A stretch of DNA of 51,497 nucleotides. It comes from Bacteroides acidifaciens (lineage in GTDB: Bacteria; Bacteroidota; Bacteroidia; Bacteroidales; Bacteroidaceae). Below the pieces are notes generated by a model that made no database searches, was not told the DNA's origin, and saw nothing but the letters and a program-made list of their open reading frames with translations. The position numbers were made by a program, and so were the translations under genes. Shown here piece after piece: positions 24,407 through 32,671 of this stretch. The DNA lies in the NCBI RefSeq assembly GCF_024623065.1, contig NZ_JANJZR010000028.1, positions 1 to 51,497 on the forward strand, read 5' to 3'. How positions within the stretch are numbered: position 1 is the first letter of the stretch; every line of letters begins with the position of its first letter.

Positions 24407-25396
24407 ATGCGTTACTCCGTCATAATCCCCGTTTACAATCGTCCCGACGAAGTGGACGAGTTATTGCAAAGTCTCACTGTGCAGCACTTTAAAGATTTTG
24501 AGGTCGTTGTAGTGGAAGACGGTTCTTCCATTCCCTGTAAAGAAGTAACAGACCGATATACAGACCGACTGGACATCAAATACTTTGCTAAGCCCAATTC
24601 CGGACCGGGGCAGACCCGCAATTATGGAGCCGAACGCAGTGAAGGGGAATATCTTATTATACTCGATTCCGATGTGATTCTGCCCGAAGGATATTTCGAA
24701 GCCCTGGAGACAGAACTTCTCGCATCCCCTGCCGATGCGTTCGGCGGCCCCGACCGTGCACACGATTCCTTTACCGATATTCAGAAAGCGATAAACTACT
24801 CCATGACCTCTTTCTTCACAACGGGCGGTATCCGTGGCGGGAAAAAGAAGATGGATAAATTCTACCCCCGTAGTTTCAATATGGGAGTACATCGCAAAGT
24901 GTATGAAGCTTTGGGAGGATTTTCAAAGATGCGTTTTGGAGAGGATATTGATTTTAGTATCCGTATCTTCAAAGGCGGGTATACCTGTCGTCTTTTCCCT
25001 GATGCATGGGTATATCACAAACGACGGACTGATTTGAAGAAATTCTTCAAACAGGTGCACAACTCCGGCATTGCCCGTATCAATCTCTATAAGAAGTACC
25101 CTGATTCGCTGAAACTGGTACATCTGCTTCCGGCAGTCTTTACGTTAGGAGTAGCTGTCTTATTATTGGGAACACCGTTTTGCATGTTTAGTTTTACCCC
25201 CGTTTTTCTTTATGCATTACTGGTATGTATAGACTCGACGATTCAAAATAAGAGTTTGAGTATTGGCATCTGTTCCATTGCTGCCGCATTTATTCAGCTT
25301 ATCGGCTACGGTACAGGTTTTTGGCGTGCATGGTGGCAACGTTGCGTCAGAGGAAAGGATGAGTTTGAAGCATTTCAAAAGAATTTCTATAAGTAA
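24407..25396 (+). CDS. Family 2 glycosyltransferase with C-terminal membrane segments
   Basis: Inverting GT-A glycosyltransferase of 329 aa. It begins directly with the GT2 fold: SVIIPVYNRPDEVDELLQS, the nucleotide-binding VVVEDGSS, SGPGQTRNYGAE, and the metal-binding LDSDVILPEGYFEALE (DxD). The later acceptor region has GGFSKMRFGEDIDFSIRI (ED motif). Two hydrophobic segments near residues 238-285 anchor it in the inner membrane facing the cytoplasm. No polymerase, flippase or other surface-glycan gene is adjacent, so the product is unknown. A near-consensus promoter (TTACTTTGC) lies about 30 bp upstream. It appears monocistronic. Confidence 0.88.
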   Translation: MRYSVIIPVYNRPDEVDELLQSLTVQHFKDFEVVVVEDGSSIPCKEVTDRYTDRLDIKYFAKPNSGPGQTRNYGAERSEGEYLIILDSDVILPEGYFEALETELLASPADAFGGPDRAHDSFTDIQKAINYSMTSFFTTGGIRGGKKKMDKFYPRSFNMGVHRKVYEALGGFSKMRFGEDIDFSIRIFKGGYTCRLFPDAWVYHKRRTDLKKFFKQVHNSGIARINLYKKYPDSLKLVHLLPAVFTLGVAVLLLGTPFCMFSFTPVFLYALLVCIDSTIQNKSLSIGICSIAAAFIQLIGYGTGFWRAWWQRCVRGKDEFEAFQKNFYK

Positions 25397-25473
25397 ACTC
25401 ATATGGTCATGAATTGTGGCTTTACTGTTATAAACTAAAATACCTATATAGTTATAAATTAAACGTTTATAGT

Positions 25474-25590
25474 TTCCTGTTGTGTCCTTATAAGGAAACT
25501 GCCGTATCTCTACGGGGGAACGCCCGTTTCCCTATAGGGATACGGGCGTCTCTCTACGAGGACACTGGCGTTTCTTTATAGGGAAACGAG
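25474..25590. repeat. Degenerate 22-bp tandem repeat, about five units
   Basis: Units begin at 25474, 25496, 25518, 25540 and 25562, all exactly 22 bp, with a partial unit from 25584. Each has AC near the start, GCGT or CCGT in the middle and ends in a TATA or TACG core flanked by pyrimidines and GGG, for example CGTTTCCCTATAGGG. The CCCTATAGGG and CCTTATAAGG cores are self-complementary, so the array can fold. It fills much of the 273-bp gap between the GT2 gene and radC. There are no unique spacers, so it is not CRISPR. Confidence 0.8.
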
Positions 25591-25669
25591 CCTGACATTT
25601 CATTTTCCCCGCCATACCTTCTGTCATTAAATAAAATAATCCTATCTTTACACTTTCAAAACATAGAAA

Positions 25670-26365
25670 ATGGAAAACAAACACAAGTTATCCATCAACC
25701 AATGGGCACTGGAAGACCGCCCACGGGAGAAAATGATGAAGAAGGGAGCAGCGGCATTAAGCGATGCCGAACTACTCGCTATATTAATAGGCTCCGGAAA
25801 TACGGAAGAAAGTGCTGTTGAACTGATGCGGCGCTTACTTCTGTCTTGTGATAACAATCTCAATTCTTTGGCGAAATGGGAAGTCTGCGACTATTCACGT
25901 TTTAAAGGTATGGGACCTGCGAAGAGTATTACGGTGATGGCTGCCTTGGAACTGGGAAAGCGGAGAAAGCTGCAAGATATTAAAGAGAGACTCCGGATTA
26001 CTTGCTCAAAAGATATCTACGACATTTTCCAACCTCTTATGTGCGACCTTGAGCAGGAGGAATTCTGGGTTTTATTGCTTAATCAGGCTACGAAACTGAT
26101 AGACAAAGTCCGTATAAGTACCGGCGGAATAGATGGGACATATGCAGATGTGCGTACAATTCTTCGGGAAGCGCTCTTGCAAAGGGCTACACAGATAGCT
26201 GTAGTTCACAATCATCCCTCGGGGAATATTCGTCCCAGTCAGCCGGATAAAACATTGACGGAACATATCCGCAAGGCTGCCGATACGATGAATATTCGTC
26301 TGATAGACCACGTCATAGTCTGCGAAGACGGATTCTTCAGTTTTGCGGACGAGGGGTTGCTGTGA
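25670..26365 (+). CDS. radC: RadC family JAB-domain protein
   Basis: 231 aa protein with an N-terminal helix-hairpin-helix-like region (LAILIGSGNTEESAVELM, FKGMGPAKSITVMAALELGKRR) and a C-terminal JAB1/MPN metalloprotease-like domain. The metal motif HxHxxGxxxPSxxD is present as HNHPSGNIRPSQPD, and an upstream EEFWVLLLNQATKLI strand is typical. The old DNA-repair assignment of RadC is not supported, and the real function is unknown. A near-consensus -7 box TATCTTTA is at 25643-25650, 19 bp before the ATG. Confidence 0.95.
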   Translation: MENKHKLSINQWALEDRPREKMMKKGAAALSDAELLAILIGSGNTEESAVELMRRLLLSCDNNLNSLAKWEVCDYSRFKGMGPAKSITVMAALELGKRRKLQDIKERLRITCSKDIYDIFQPLMCDLEQEEFWVLLLNQATKLIDKVRISTGGIDGTYADVRTILREALLQRATQIAVVHNHPSGNIRPSQPDKTLTEHIRKAADTMNIRLIDHVIVCEDGFFSFADEGLL

Positions 26366-26424
26366 TCTTCAGCAGTGAATGTGAAAAGAGGAATTGATCG
26401 GGATACGCATTCCGTGCCTATTTT

Positions 26425-26454
26425 TTTGTCTTTCGTATTTTATCTCTATCTTTG
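26425..26454 (+). promoter_or_regulatory. Canonical Bacteroides promoter of the MIP18-family gene
   Basis: TTTG at 26425-26428 (-33) and TATCTTTG at 26447-26454 (-7) are separated by 18 bp, a textbook match. The ATG follows 23 bp after the -7 box. Confidence 0.75.
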
Positions 26455-26477
26455 CGATACATAACAAATAAGAACGT

Positions 26478-26789
26478 ATGGAAAAGTTTGAAATAGAAGA
26501 GAAGATTGTAGCCATGCTAAAGACGGTGTACGACCCGGAGATTCCGGTAAACGTATATGACCTTGGACTGATTTATAAGATTGATGTCTCCGATAATGGG
26601 GAAGTGGTGCTTGACATGACTCTGACAGCACCGAATTGTCCGGCTGCGGATTTTATCATGGAAGATATTCGTCAGAAAGTGGAATCGGTGGAAGGAGTGA
26701 ACTCGGCTACCATTAACCTGGTGTTTGAACCGGAATGGGATAAGGATATGATGAGTGAAGAAGCGAAACTCGAACTCGGCTTTCTCTAG
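26478..26789 (+). CDS. MIP18-family (DUF59) Fe-S cluster assembly protein, SufT-like
   Basis: Small cytoplasmic protein of 103 aa consisting of one DUF59/MIP18 domain. The N-terminal MLKTVYDPEIPVNVYDLGLIYKI motif and the conserved cysteine in TLTAPNCPAADFI are both present. The domain helps mature or traffic iron-sulfur clusters (SufT, PaaD and Mrp N-terminus). No suf genes are in the window, so it is a stand-alone form. lpxH follows after 52 bp and may be co-transcribed. Confidence 0.93.
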   Translation: MEKFEIEEKIVAMLKTVYDPEIPVNVYDLGLIYKIDVSDNGEVVLDMTLTAPNCPAADFIMEDIRQKVESVEGVNSATINLVFEPEWDKDMMSEEAKLELGFL

Positions 26790-26841
26790 TGATGAGTGAT
26801 AACTTCATAATCAATCTCTTATAACTAACAACTCAAAACTC

Positions 26842-27606
26842 ATGAAGAACGTTTATTTCCTCTCCGATGCCCATCTTGGGTCTCGTGCCATAGAGCACGG
26901 ACGCACCCGGGAACGGCGACTGGTGAACTTCCTCGACAGTATAAAACATAAGGCTTCTGCTGTTTATCTGTTGGGAGACATGTTTGATTTCTGGTACGAA
27001 TTCCGGCTGGTGGTCCCCAAAGGGTATACCCGTTTTTTGGGAAAACTTTCAGAACTGACGGACATGGGAGTGGAAGTGCATTTCTTTATTGGCAACCATG
27101 ATATATGGTGTGGGGATTATCTCACCAAAGAATGCGGTGTCATTATGCACCGTGAGCCGTTGACTACCGAAATCTACGGAAAAGAGTTCTATCTTGCTCA
27201 TGGTGACGGGCTGGGCGACCCGGATAAGAAGTTTAAATTGCTCCGTCAAATGTTTCATAGCAAAACTTTGCAAACGATGTTTTCAGCTATCCATCCCCGT
27301 TGGAGTGTGGAGCTAGGTCTGTCATGGGCAAAGCATAGCCGGCAGAAACGGGTTGACGGAAAGGAACCGGACTATATGGGAGAAAATCAGGAGCATTTGG
27401 TACTCTATACTAAGGAGTATTTGAAAAGTCATCCCAATATAAACTTCTTTATTTACGGGCATCGGCACATTGAATTGGACTTGATGTTGAGCGCTACTTC
27501 CCGCGTACTGATTCTGGGAGACTGGATTAACTTTTTCTCGTATGCTGTATTCGACGGAGAGAATCTCTTTTTGGAAAACTATATCGAGGGGGAGACACAA
27601 ATCTGA
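26842..27606 (+). CDS. lpxH: UDP-2,3-diacylglucosamine diphosphatase (LpxH-like)
   Basis: Calcineurin-like metallophosphoesterase of 254 aa that cleaves UDP-2,3-diacylglucosamine to lipid X in lipid A synthesis. Metal-binding motifs appear in order: SDAHLGS (D and H), GDMFDFW, FIGNHDIW, AHGDGLG and GHRH near the C-terminus. The insertion between GNHD and GHRH carries basic helices as in LpxH. LpxG/LpxI types are excluded by the motif set. It is the last gene before the convergent sus locus, with a hairpin between them. Peripheral inner membrane or cytoplasm. Confidence 0.92.
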   Translation: MKNVYFLSDAHLGSRAIEHGRTRERRLVNFLDSIKHKASAVYLLGDMFDFWYEFRLVVPKGYTRFLGKLSELTDMGVEVHFFIGNHDIWCGDYLTKECGVIMHREPLTTEIYGKEFYLAHGDGLGDPDKKFKLLRQMFHSKTLQTMFSAIHPRWSVELGLSWAKHSRQKRVDGKEPDYMGENQEHLVLYTKEYLKSHPNINFFIYGHRHIELDLMLSATSRVLILGDWINFFSYAVFDGENLFLENYIEGETQI

Positions 27607-27726
27607 TTTATCCATTAAAAAACGGAAATTCTGATTGATATAAGGTTTCTTGAAGATAGACAGAAGCCGGAAAAGTCAAGACTACGTCAGTTCGATATAA
27701 GAGTCAGCCGCGTGGTTTGGGGCTGG

Positions 27727-27763
27727 CTAAAAAGTCAATTTCGAGATAGAATCGACTTTTTAG
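27727..27763. terminator. Hairpin between convergent lpxH and susG
   Basis: CTAAAAAGTC (27727-27736) pairs with GACTTTTTAG (27754-27763) around a 17-base loop that can fold further. Each strand ends the stem in a run of five T, so it can act in both directions. It is the only structure seen in the 196-bp gap. Confidence 0.6.
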
Positions 27764-27802
27764 TCACCCCTAATTGAGTTGCCTTGTTCGAACTCGCGTT
27801 AT

Positions 27803-29881
27803 TTAGTTACCCAGCTTGAACACTACAGAGGCATATCCTCCCAGTTTCAGGGTGTAACTGTCGCTGTCTGTATTTTGTTGTGCTTCGCCATTCACAAACA
27901 ATACTTTCTCAATCTTGTCTGTCAGCGGAAGTTGCATGGCCGTTCCGCCGAAATTATGGATGACAAGCAGTTTCTCGTTGTCCTTGGTCATATACCAGGC
28001 GGCAATCGGCTTATAGTTTTTCTCTTGCGATTCGTTGTAGACGGAATGTCTGGTCATACTTCCTTCCGCCAATGCCGGATAGGTGTTGCGCAATCGGGTG
28101 AGGGAGAAATATATGTTCAGAAGTGAATGGGTATCGGCTTGCTGGTCCGCTACCGTTTTCACATTTTTCGAAACGGTGGCATCCGTCTTGTCTGTGTACT
28201 TGGTAGTGTAGCTATCTCCCCATAGCATCGGGCTGCGCACATATTCGTCTCCATTATCCTTTGTTCCGTAAAGTCCCAGTTCTTCACCGTAATAGATGTA
28301 GGGATGTCCGGCGGAAGTGAGCAAAACGGCGGCTGCCAGTTTGCATTTGTCGGTGGATTTACCCAACTTGGACGATGTACGGTCTTCGTCATGGTTACTC
28401 AGTTTCGTTGCTTCGATGTAATCGCTTCGATAGTTGGCGTATTTCTGTTGGTACGAAAGGATGTCTTTGGCAAAATAACATCCGGTACTATTATTGATTC
28501 CCCATTCCAGACGATACCAGAAGGAAAATTCAAAAAGGGCGGGCAGACCTTTATAATAAGGAGCTACTTTATCGTATTCCGACAACACTTCGCCTACCAT
28601 ATAGAAGTCGTCCGTATGTCCTTTTTGTTTGTAATAGGCGTTCATATCCTCATAGAACATTTTCAGGAAGCGAGGATTTTCTTCGCTGGTCTCACTGTGG
28701 TAGATGTGCTTCACGGCGTCGAGGCGGAGGCCATCCACACCTCGGGCAATCCATCCTTTGGCGGCATCTGCTATTGCCTGATATGCCGGTGATTCTCCTG
28801 CCTGGTCTACAGGGCCGTAGTTAAGGTCGGCAAACCAGTCGGTGCAGAAATGAGAATGGAAATAGGTGATCTGCTGGCTGTCGAACATGATGTTGGCAGG
28901 GCTGCCGGCGTTGGTCAGTTTGAAGTCCTTGTTCAGCGCGAGTTTATCGGACGAGGAAGAGGCACCGTATTTTGTTCCGGATGGCCAGGAAGAAGCATTG
29001 CTGGTACGGATCAGAAGCCCCCAAGTGGATTCAAAGTCGACGGTGAGTTCATAGATGTTGTTTCCTTTGTCATAAAACTTTTTGCAGATACCGTCTCCGT
29101 AGTATAAGTATTTGGCGTTGTCGGTGCCTGTGTCCGGATTATCCTCGTCTGCTTTGGTTCCTGTGGAAACGACAAGGATGGGAGAAGATGCGTTGCTCCA
29201 GTCCAGTGTAAATTTCAGCAGTCCTTTCACGGCAGCGGTCTCGTCAGAAACTTGAAACCATTCTGCGGCATTGTATCCGGCTGCTCCTTCTTGGGTGATC
29301 ATGTCGATTTTGCCTGCTGCGATATCTGTTTTCGGGTCTTCGGAGAAAGAATAATAATTGCGATACGGGCTTTCGGATGATGAACTGGCTTCGGTGAACC
29401 ACGGGTGGGCAGTGCCGGTGTGGTTCATTACGTAGTCCAGATAAATCTTGATGCCCCGGTTGTGGGCTTCCGTAACCAGACGGTCGAAGTCGCTTTCTGT
29501 GCCGAGGTGCGGATTGACTTTGGTGTAGTCTGTGACGTCATATCCGTGATAAGACATACAGGGGTGGATGGGAGAGAGCCAGAGGGCTTTCACGCCCAGC
29601 TGGTTGAGATAGTCCAGCTTTTGAGTGATGCCATTCAGGTCTCCATATCCGTCTCCGTCGCTGTCGGCGAAGGAATAGACCAGTAACTGGTAGGAGATGT
29701 CTGCCCGTTTGGTCTTGTCCCATGTGTCGGGAGCGGCGGTAAGTGTGGCCCATTGCCCTTCAACGGACGGTTCGGGTTCCGGAGCAGGGTCAGTGATATT
29801 TTTGTCATCGCTGCAAGCGGTCATAAATGCCATGAGCATTGACAACCACAAAAGAGATAAAAAGTGGAGATGTTTATTCAT
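27803..29881 (-). CDS. susG: SusG, surface alpha-amylase (GH13) lipoprotein
   Basis: Outer-membrane lipoprotein that cuts starch at the cell surface. 692 aa, the same length as the B. thetaiotaomicron protein. Lipobox FMTAC with Cys23 followed by SDDK (surface-export type). The GH13 barrel is split by an inserted starch-binding CBM58 domain (about residues 216-335). The catalytic nucleophile D388 (GLRLDAVKH) and acid/base E431 (MVGEVLSEYD) coincide with the known positions, and LSNHDEDR supplies the third acid. Calcium and subsite regions (YHGYDVTDY, DYVMNHTG) are intact. It is the last gene of the susB-G unit, set apart from susF by 109 bp that contain a hairpin with a U-tract. Confidence 0.98.
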   Translation of the reverse strand: MNKHLHFLSLLWLSMLMAFMTACSDDKNITDPAPEPEPSVEGQWATLTAAPDTWDKTKRADISYQLLVYSFADSDGDGYGDLNGITQKLDYLNQLGVKALWLSPIHPCMSYHGYDVTDYTKVNPHLGTESDFDRLVTEAHNRGIKIYLDYVMNHTGTAHPWFTEASSSSESPYRNYYSFSEDPKTDIAAGKIDMITQEGAAGYNAAEWFQVSDETAAVKGLLKFTLDWSNASSPILVVSTGTKADEDNPDTGTDNAKYLYYGDGICKKFYDKGNNIYELTVDFESTWGLLIRTSNASSWPSGTKYGASSSSDKLALNKDFKLTNAGSPANIMFDSQQITYFHSHFCTDWFADLNYGPVDQAGESPAYQAIADAAKGWIARGVDGLRLDAVKHIYHSETSEENPRFLKMFYEDMNAYYKQKGHTDDFYMVGEVLSEYDKVAPYYKGLPALFEFSFWYRLEWGINNSTGCYFAKDILSYQQKYANYRSDYIEATKLSNHDEDRTSSKLGKSTDKCKLAAAVLLTSAGHPYIYYGEELGLYGTKDNGDEYVRSPMLWGDSYTTKYTDKTDATVSKNVKTVADQQADTHSLLNIYFSLTRLRNTYPALAEGSMTRHSVYNESQEKNYKPIAAWYMTKDNEKLLVIHNFGGTAMQLPLTDKIEKVLFVNGEAQQNTDSDSYTLKLGGYASVVFKLGN

Positions 29882-29918
29882 AATGATGATGTATTAAAGA
29901 CAATAAGTGTAGTTTCTT

Positions 29919-29962
29919 AAAAAACAGTGGCCGCCCCGATTTCATTGTATTCGCGACGGCCA
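29919..29962 (-). terminator. Hairpin plus U-tract in the susF-susG gap (possible attenuator)
   Basis: Read on the minus strand, TGGCCGTC (29962-29955) pairs with GGCGGCCA (29935-29928) with one G-U pair and a loop of about 19. CTG and six T follow (29924-29919). This has the form of an intrinsic terminator inside the operon and would reduce or uncouple susG expression. Other sus gaps of 21-34 bp have no such structure. Confidence 0.6.
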
Positions 29963-29990
29963 TTCCCTGTTTCTCAGATTTCTTGTAGTA

Positions 29991-31448
29991 TTATTCGATA
30001 CGGCCTGTTCCGTTGCCGAAGTTCAGATAAACCTTTTGTCCGGTTTTACCTTGTACCGCAGCTTGGTCACCGCCGTTGCCCCGATAAGCTATTTGTCCGT
30101 TGAAGATGATAAACTCTGTTTTCCACCAGTCGCCGGCAGAGACAGCTTTCGGATTTACGCAGATTCGTACTGCGCCATCTTTCAGGAATGCCGGAGAAAC
30201 AAATTCACCATCAGCCGTTCCGGGCACGGTAAATAAATCCTGTTCTACCAGTTGCGCATCCCAACCGTTGTATGAGGTATCGCCCATCAGATATACATTC
30301 GGCTTTTCAAATTCTATCACTTTATCATCACCGATAACGGAGACGTATACTAAGTACCAGCCGGCTATGCCGACTTTTAGATTGCCGTCCTCGTCCGACA
30401 ATCCGGCAAGGTCTTTGGATTCCTGTGAGATAGCATCTACAAAACCGAAGTCATTGCCCCAGTTGGCTTGCGGTGCAAATTTCACTTTGTCGTTAGCAGC
30501 GAAATAGAAGATTCCCCAGAAAGTTCCTTTCGTTCCGTTGACCGGAACAAGTGCTTTCCATGCATCCGGGTCGCCTGCTGGCGATCCCCATCCGTATGCG
30601 TTGCCGGTCATGTAAAGTTCGGTAGGGGCGCTGTTGTCTTTCACTGTAAAACGGTAGTTGAAAGCATCGAACGAGATTTTAATCTTACCGTCCAGTTTTG
30701 TATTAATGGCTCCCGCATTGGTCCAGGTAACGAAATTATCGCCCGAGGTGTCGCCGTCGGTAAGACTTCCCAAAGCTTTGTCCCAGTCTATGTTGTTTCC
30801 ATCGATGGCCGATGCAGGGAAAATCTTGAAGTTGGAACTGCTTTCTATTTCGGCTTCGAGTGTGTACAGGTTTTCGTTGAGGGCGTCTTTCTTCATTGGT
30901 TGGGCATCGGTGCCGTTCCAGTCTGTGAAATCGCCTACGATGTAGTAGCCTTCCGGATCGGGGGCAGGAGTTGCGGCAGGCTGCAAGGTGATGCTTACTT
31001 CATTGCCCACCAGTTGAATACCTTCGCCGGAAGGAGTTACGGCAGAAGCATTGATAGAGATTCTCAACTCACGTACCACGCTTGCACGGCTTTTGTAGGC
31101 TTCCTGTGTCACACTGTCCAGTTGTGCCAAGGCTACTTTAAAGACATGATCTTCCGTCATGGAAAATGGAATGGTGTGATTTTCATTCAGTGTCAAAGAG
31201 TTGACAACGATCTTACTGCCTTCTTCGGCTGTGGTCGAGCTTAACTTTGCAATTTCTACGGAATCGGCTGTGGCCGCGTCCATGACGATGCTGGCGTCCT
31301 TGCCTGCTGTGAAAGTTGCAGTCAACTGTCCCACCGACTCTTCCTGGGGATTGGACTGGGGATCAGCCCAGTCCTTGAAGTCTTCGTTACAGGCAGAAAA
31401 CCCGATTGCTGCCAGAAACATCCCTGTGTATATTAAATGTTTTTTCAT
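29991..31448 (-). CDS. susF: SusF, surface starch-binding lipoprotein
   Basis: Non-catalytic outer-membrane lipoprotein of 485 aa, equal to the B. thetaiotaomicron protein. Lipobox IGFSAC with Cys20, then an acidic NEDFKDW. An Ig-like N-terminal domain (to about residue 165) is followed by three starch-binding modules, beginning near GYYIVGDFTDWNGTD, ELYMTGNAYGWGSPAGD and NVYLMGDTSYNGWDAQ. Each has the aromatic residues that stack on glucan helices. It holds starch near SusCDG. susE ends 25 bp upstream. Confidence 0.97.
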   Translation of the reverse strand: MKKHLIYTGMFLAAIGFSACNEDFKDWADPQSNPQEESVGQLTATFTAGKDASIVMDAATADSVEIAKLSSTTAEEGSKIVVNSLTLNENHTIPFSMTEDHVFKVALAQLDSVTQEAYKSRASVVRELRISINASAVTPSGEGIQLVGNEVSITLQPAATPAPDPEGYYIVGDFTDWNGTDAQPMKKDALNENLYTLEAEIESSSNFKIFPASAIDGNNIDWDKALGSLTDGDTSGDNFVTWTNAGAINTKLDGKIKISFDAFNYRFTVKDNSAPTELYMTGNAYGWGSPAGDPDAWKALVPVNGTKGTFWGIFYFAANDKVKFAPQANWGNDFGFVDAISQESKDLAGLSDEDGNLKVGIAGWYLVYVSVIGDDKVIEFEKPNVYLMGDTSYNGWDAQLVEQDLFTVPGTADGEFVSPAFLKDGAVRICVNPKAVSAGDWWKTEFIIFNGQIAYRGNGGDQAAVQGKTGQKVYLNFGNGTGRIE

Positions 31449-31473
31449 GATGAATCGTTCTTTTTAAAGTTAA

Positions 31474-32637
31474 TTACTTCTTTTCTCCTGTACCCGCCGT
31501 GAAGTTCAGATGGATCACATTGCCGGCTGAACCCTGTACGGAATAACCGTCTCCTTTTTCTGTCCAACTGTCAATAAGGTTGAAATCGCGATAGAAGATT
31601 TCACCGTCATGGAGTGTAAACTCAGTTCTCCACCAGTCGAGGTCTGTCTTGAAGCACATACGGACTTCTCCGCTTGCAGTCATGGCAGGAGATACGAAGT
31701 TGCCGTCTTTGGTAGCGGGAACTGCAAACTTCCATTCGTCGGTGAATGCCCACGAACCGCCGGTGGTGTTACCGAACAAATATACTTCAGCCGGATAGAA
31801 AGTAATGGTAAACTGATAGTCATCCCCTTTGACAGCCGCTTTGACGTAGAAGAGATACCATCCGGCGTTCTTTACGACGAAGTTGTTACTGCCGCTGACT
31901 CCTGCTCCGGCTTTGTCGGTAACCGTTACGCGGTTGTCGTGAATACCGATATACTCGTTTTCCTTTGTTCCGAACTTGAACTCGGAGTTGGCATCGAAGT
32001 AAATCATTGAATAGAACTGACCGTCCATGCCGTAGACACCTGCCATCGGTTTCCATACTTTCCAGTCGGCATCCAGCATAGAACCTACAATGAACATCGT
32101 CTTGGGAGGTGTCAATGAGCTGTTGCTCTTTGAAATCAGAACGTTGGGCAACTCAATCACATTGGAAAAACATACTCCTTTTCCACTGCTTGTGATGTTG
32201 GCCTTCAGGCGGATATATACAGCTACCGGTTCGGTGGGGAGTTCTGCCTGCTCTCCGTTCACGGCCGTCCACAAATCGAGAAGCGCACTGTTGAGTTCGG
32301 AAGCATCCACATTGATCTTTGCTGTCGGGGAGGTGCTTTCCAACACTGTATAGTTGGCTTTGCTCTCATCTGTCGCTTCTATGAAATCCTGTTCAAATGA
32401 AGCTTGTACCGTGTAGGTGGTAGCTGCCGGAAAACCGTAGTCCGGTTGCGAACAAGTGAGTTCTACAGTTTGGGCATTCTTCAGGTCATATACATTGTTG
32501 GCTGCATACGCGGGCGTATTGAGCGTGAATGTATCGGGCTCGTTCAAGACCGGATTGCTGTCATTGTCTGTTTCGCAGGCCGTGAACAAAGGCAATGCAA
32601 ACGTGGCAGCCAATAATATATTGAATATTTTCTTCAT
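31474..32637 (-). CDS. susE: SusE, surface starch-binding lipoprotein
   Basis: Outer-membrane lipoprotein of 387 aa, equal to the B. thetaiotaomicron protein. Lipobox LFTAC with Cys21 followed by ETDNDSN. An Ig-like SusE N-terminal domain (residues about 35-165) precedes two starch-binding modules starting near TMFIVGSMLDADWKVW and EVYLFGNTTGGSWAF. It resembles SusF but has one module fewer. Located between susD (34 bp) and susF (25 bp) on the same transcript. Confidence 0.97.
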   Translation of the reverse strand: MKKIFNILLAATFALPLFTACETDNDSNPVLNEPDTFTLNTPAYAANNVYDLKNAQTVELTCSQPDYGFPAATTYTVQASFEQDFIEATDESKANYTVLESTSPTAKINVDASELNSALLDLWTAVNGEQAELPTEPVAVYIRLKANITSSGKGVCFSNVIELPNVLISKSNSSLTPPKTMFIVGSMLDADWKVWKPMAGVYGMDGQFYSMIYFDANSEFKFGTKENEYIGIHDNRVTVTDKAGAGVSGSNNFVVKNAGWYLFYVKAAVKGDDYQFTITFYPAEVYLFGNTTGGSWAFTDEWKFAVPATKDGNFVSPAMTASGEVRMCFKTDLDWWRTEFTLHDGEIFYRDFNLIDSWTEKGDGYSVQGSAGNVIHLNFTAGTGEKK

Positions 32638-32671
32638 AATGATATTCTTTTATATAATGATGGACTACTGA

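Noticed and set aside
25474..25590. CRISPR array
   Set aside because: The 22-bp units are directly contiguous and diverged, there are no unique spacers, and no cas genes are in the window.
27607..27802. A tRNA or small RNA gene in the lpxH-susG gap
   Set aside because: I could not form a cloverleaf; only the terminator-like hairpin at 27727-27763 is supported.
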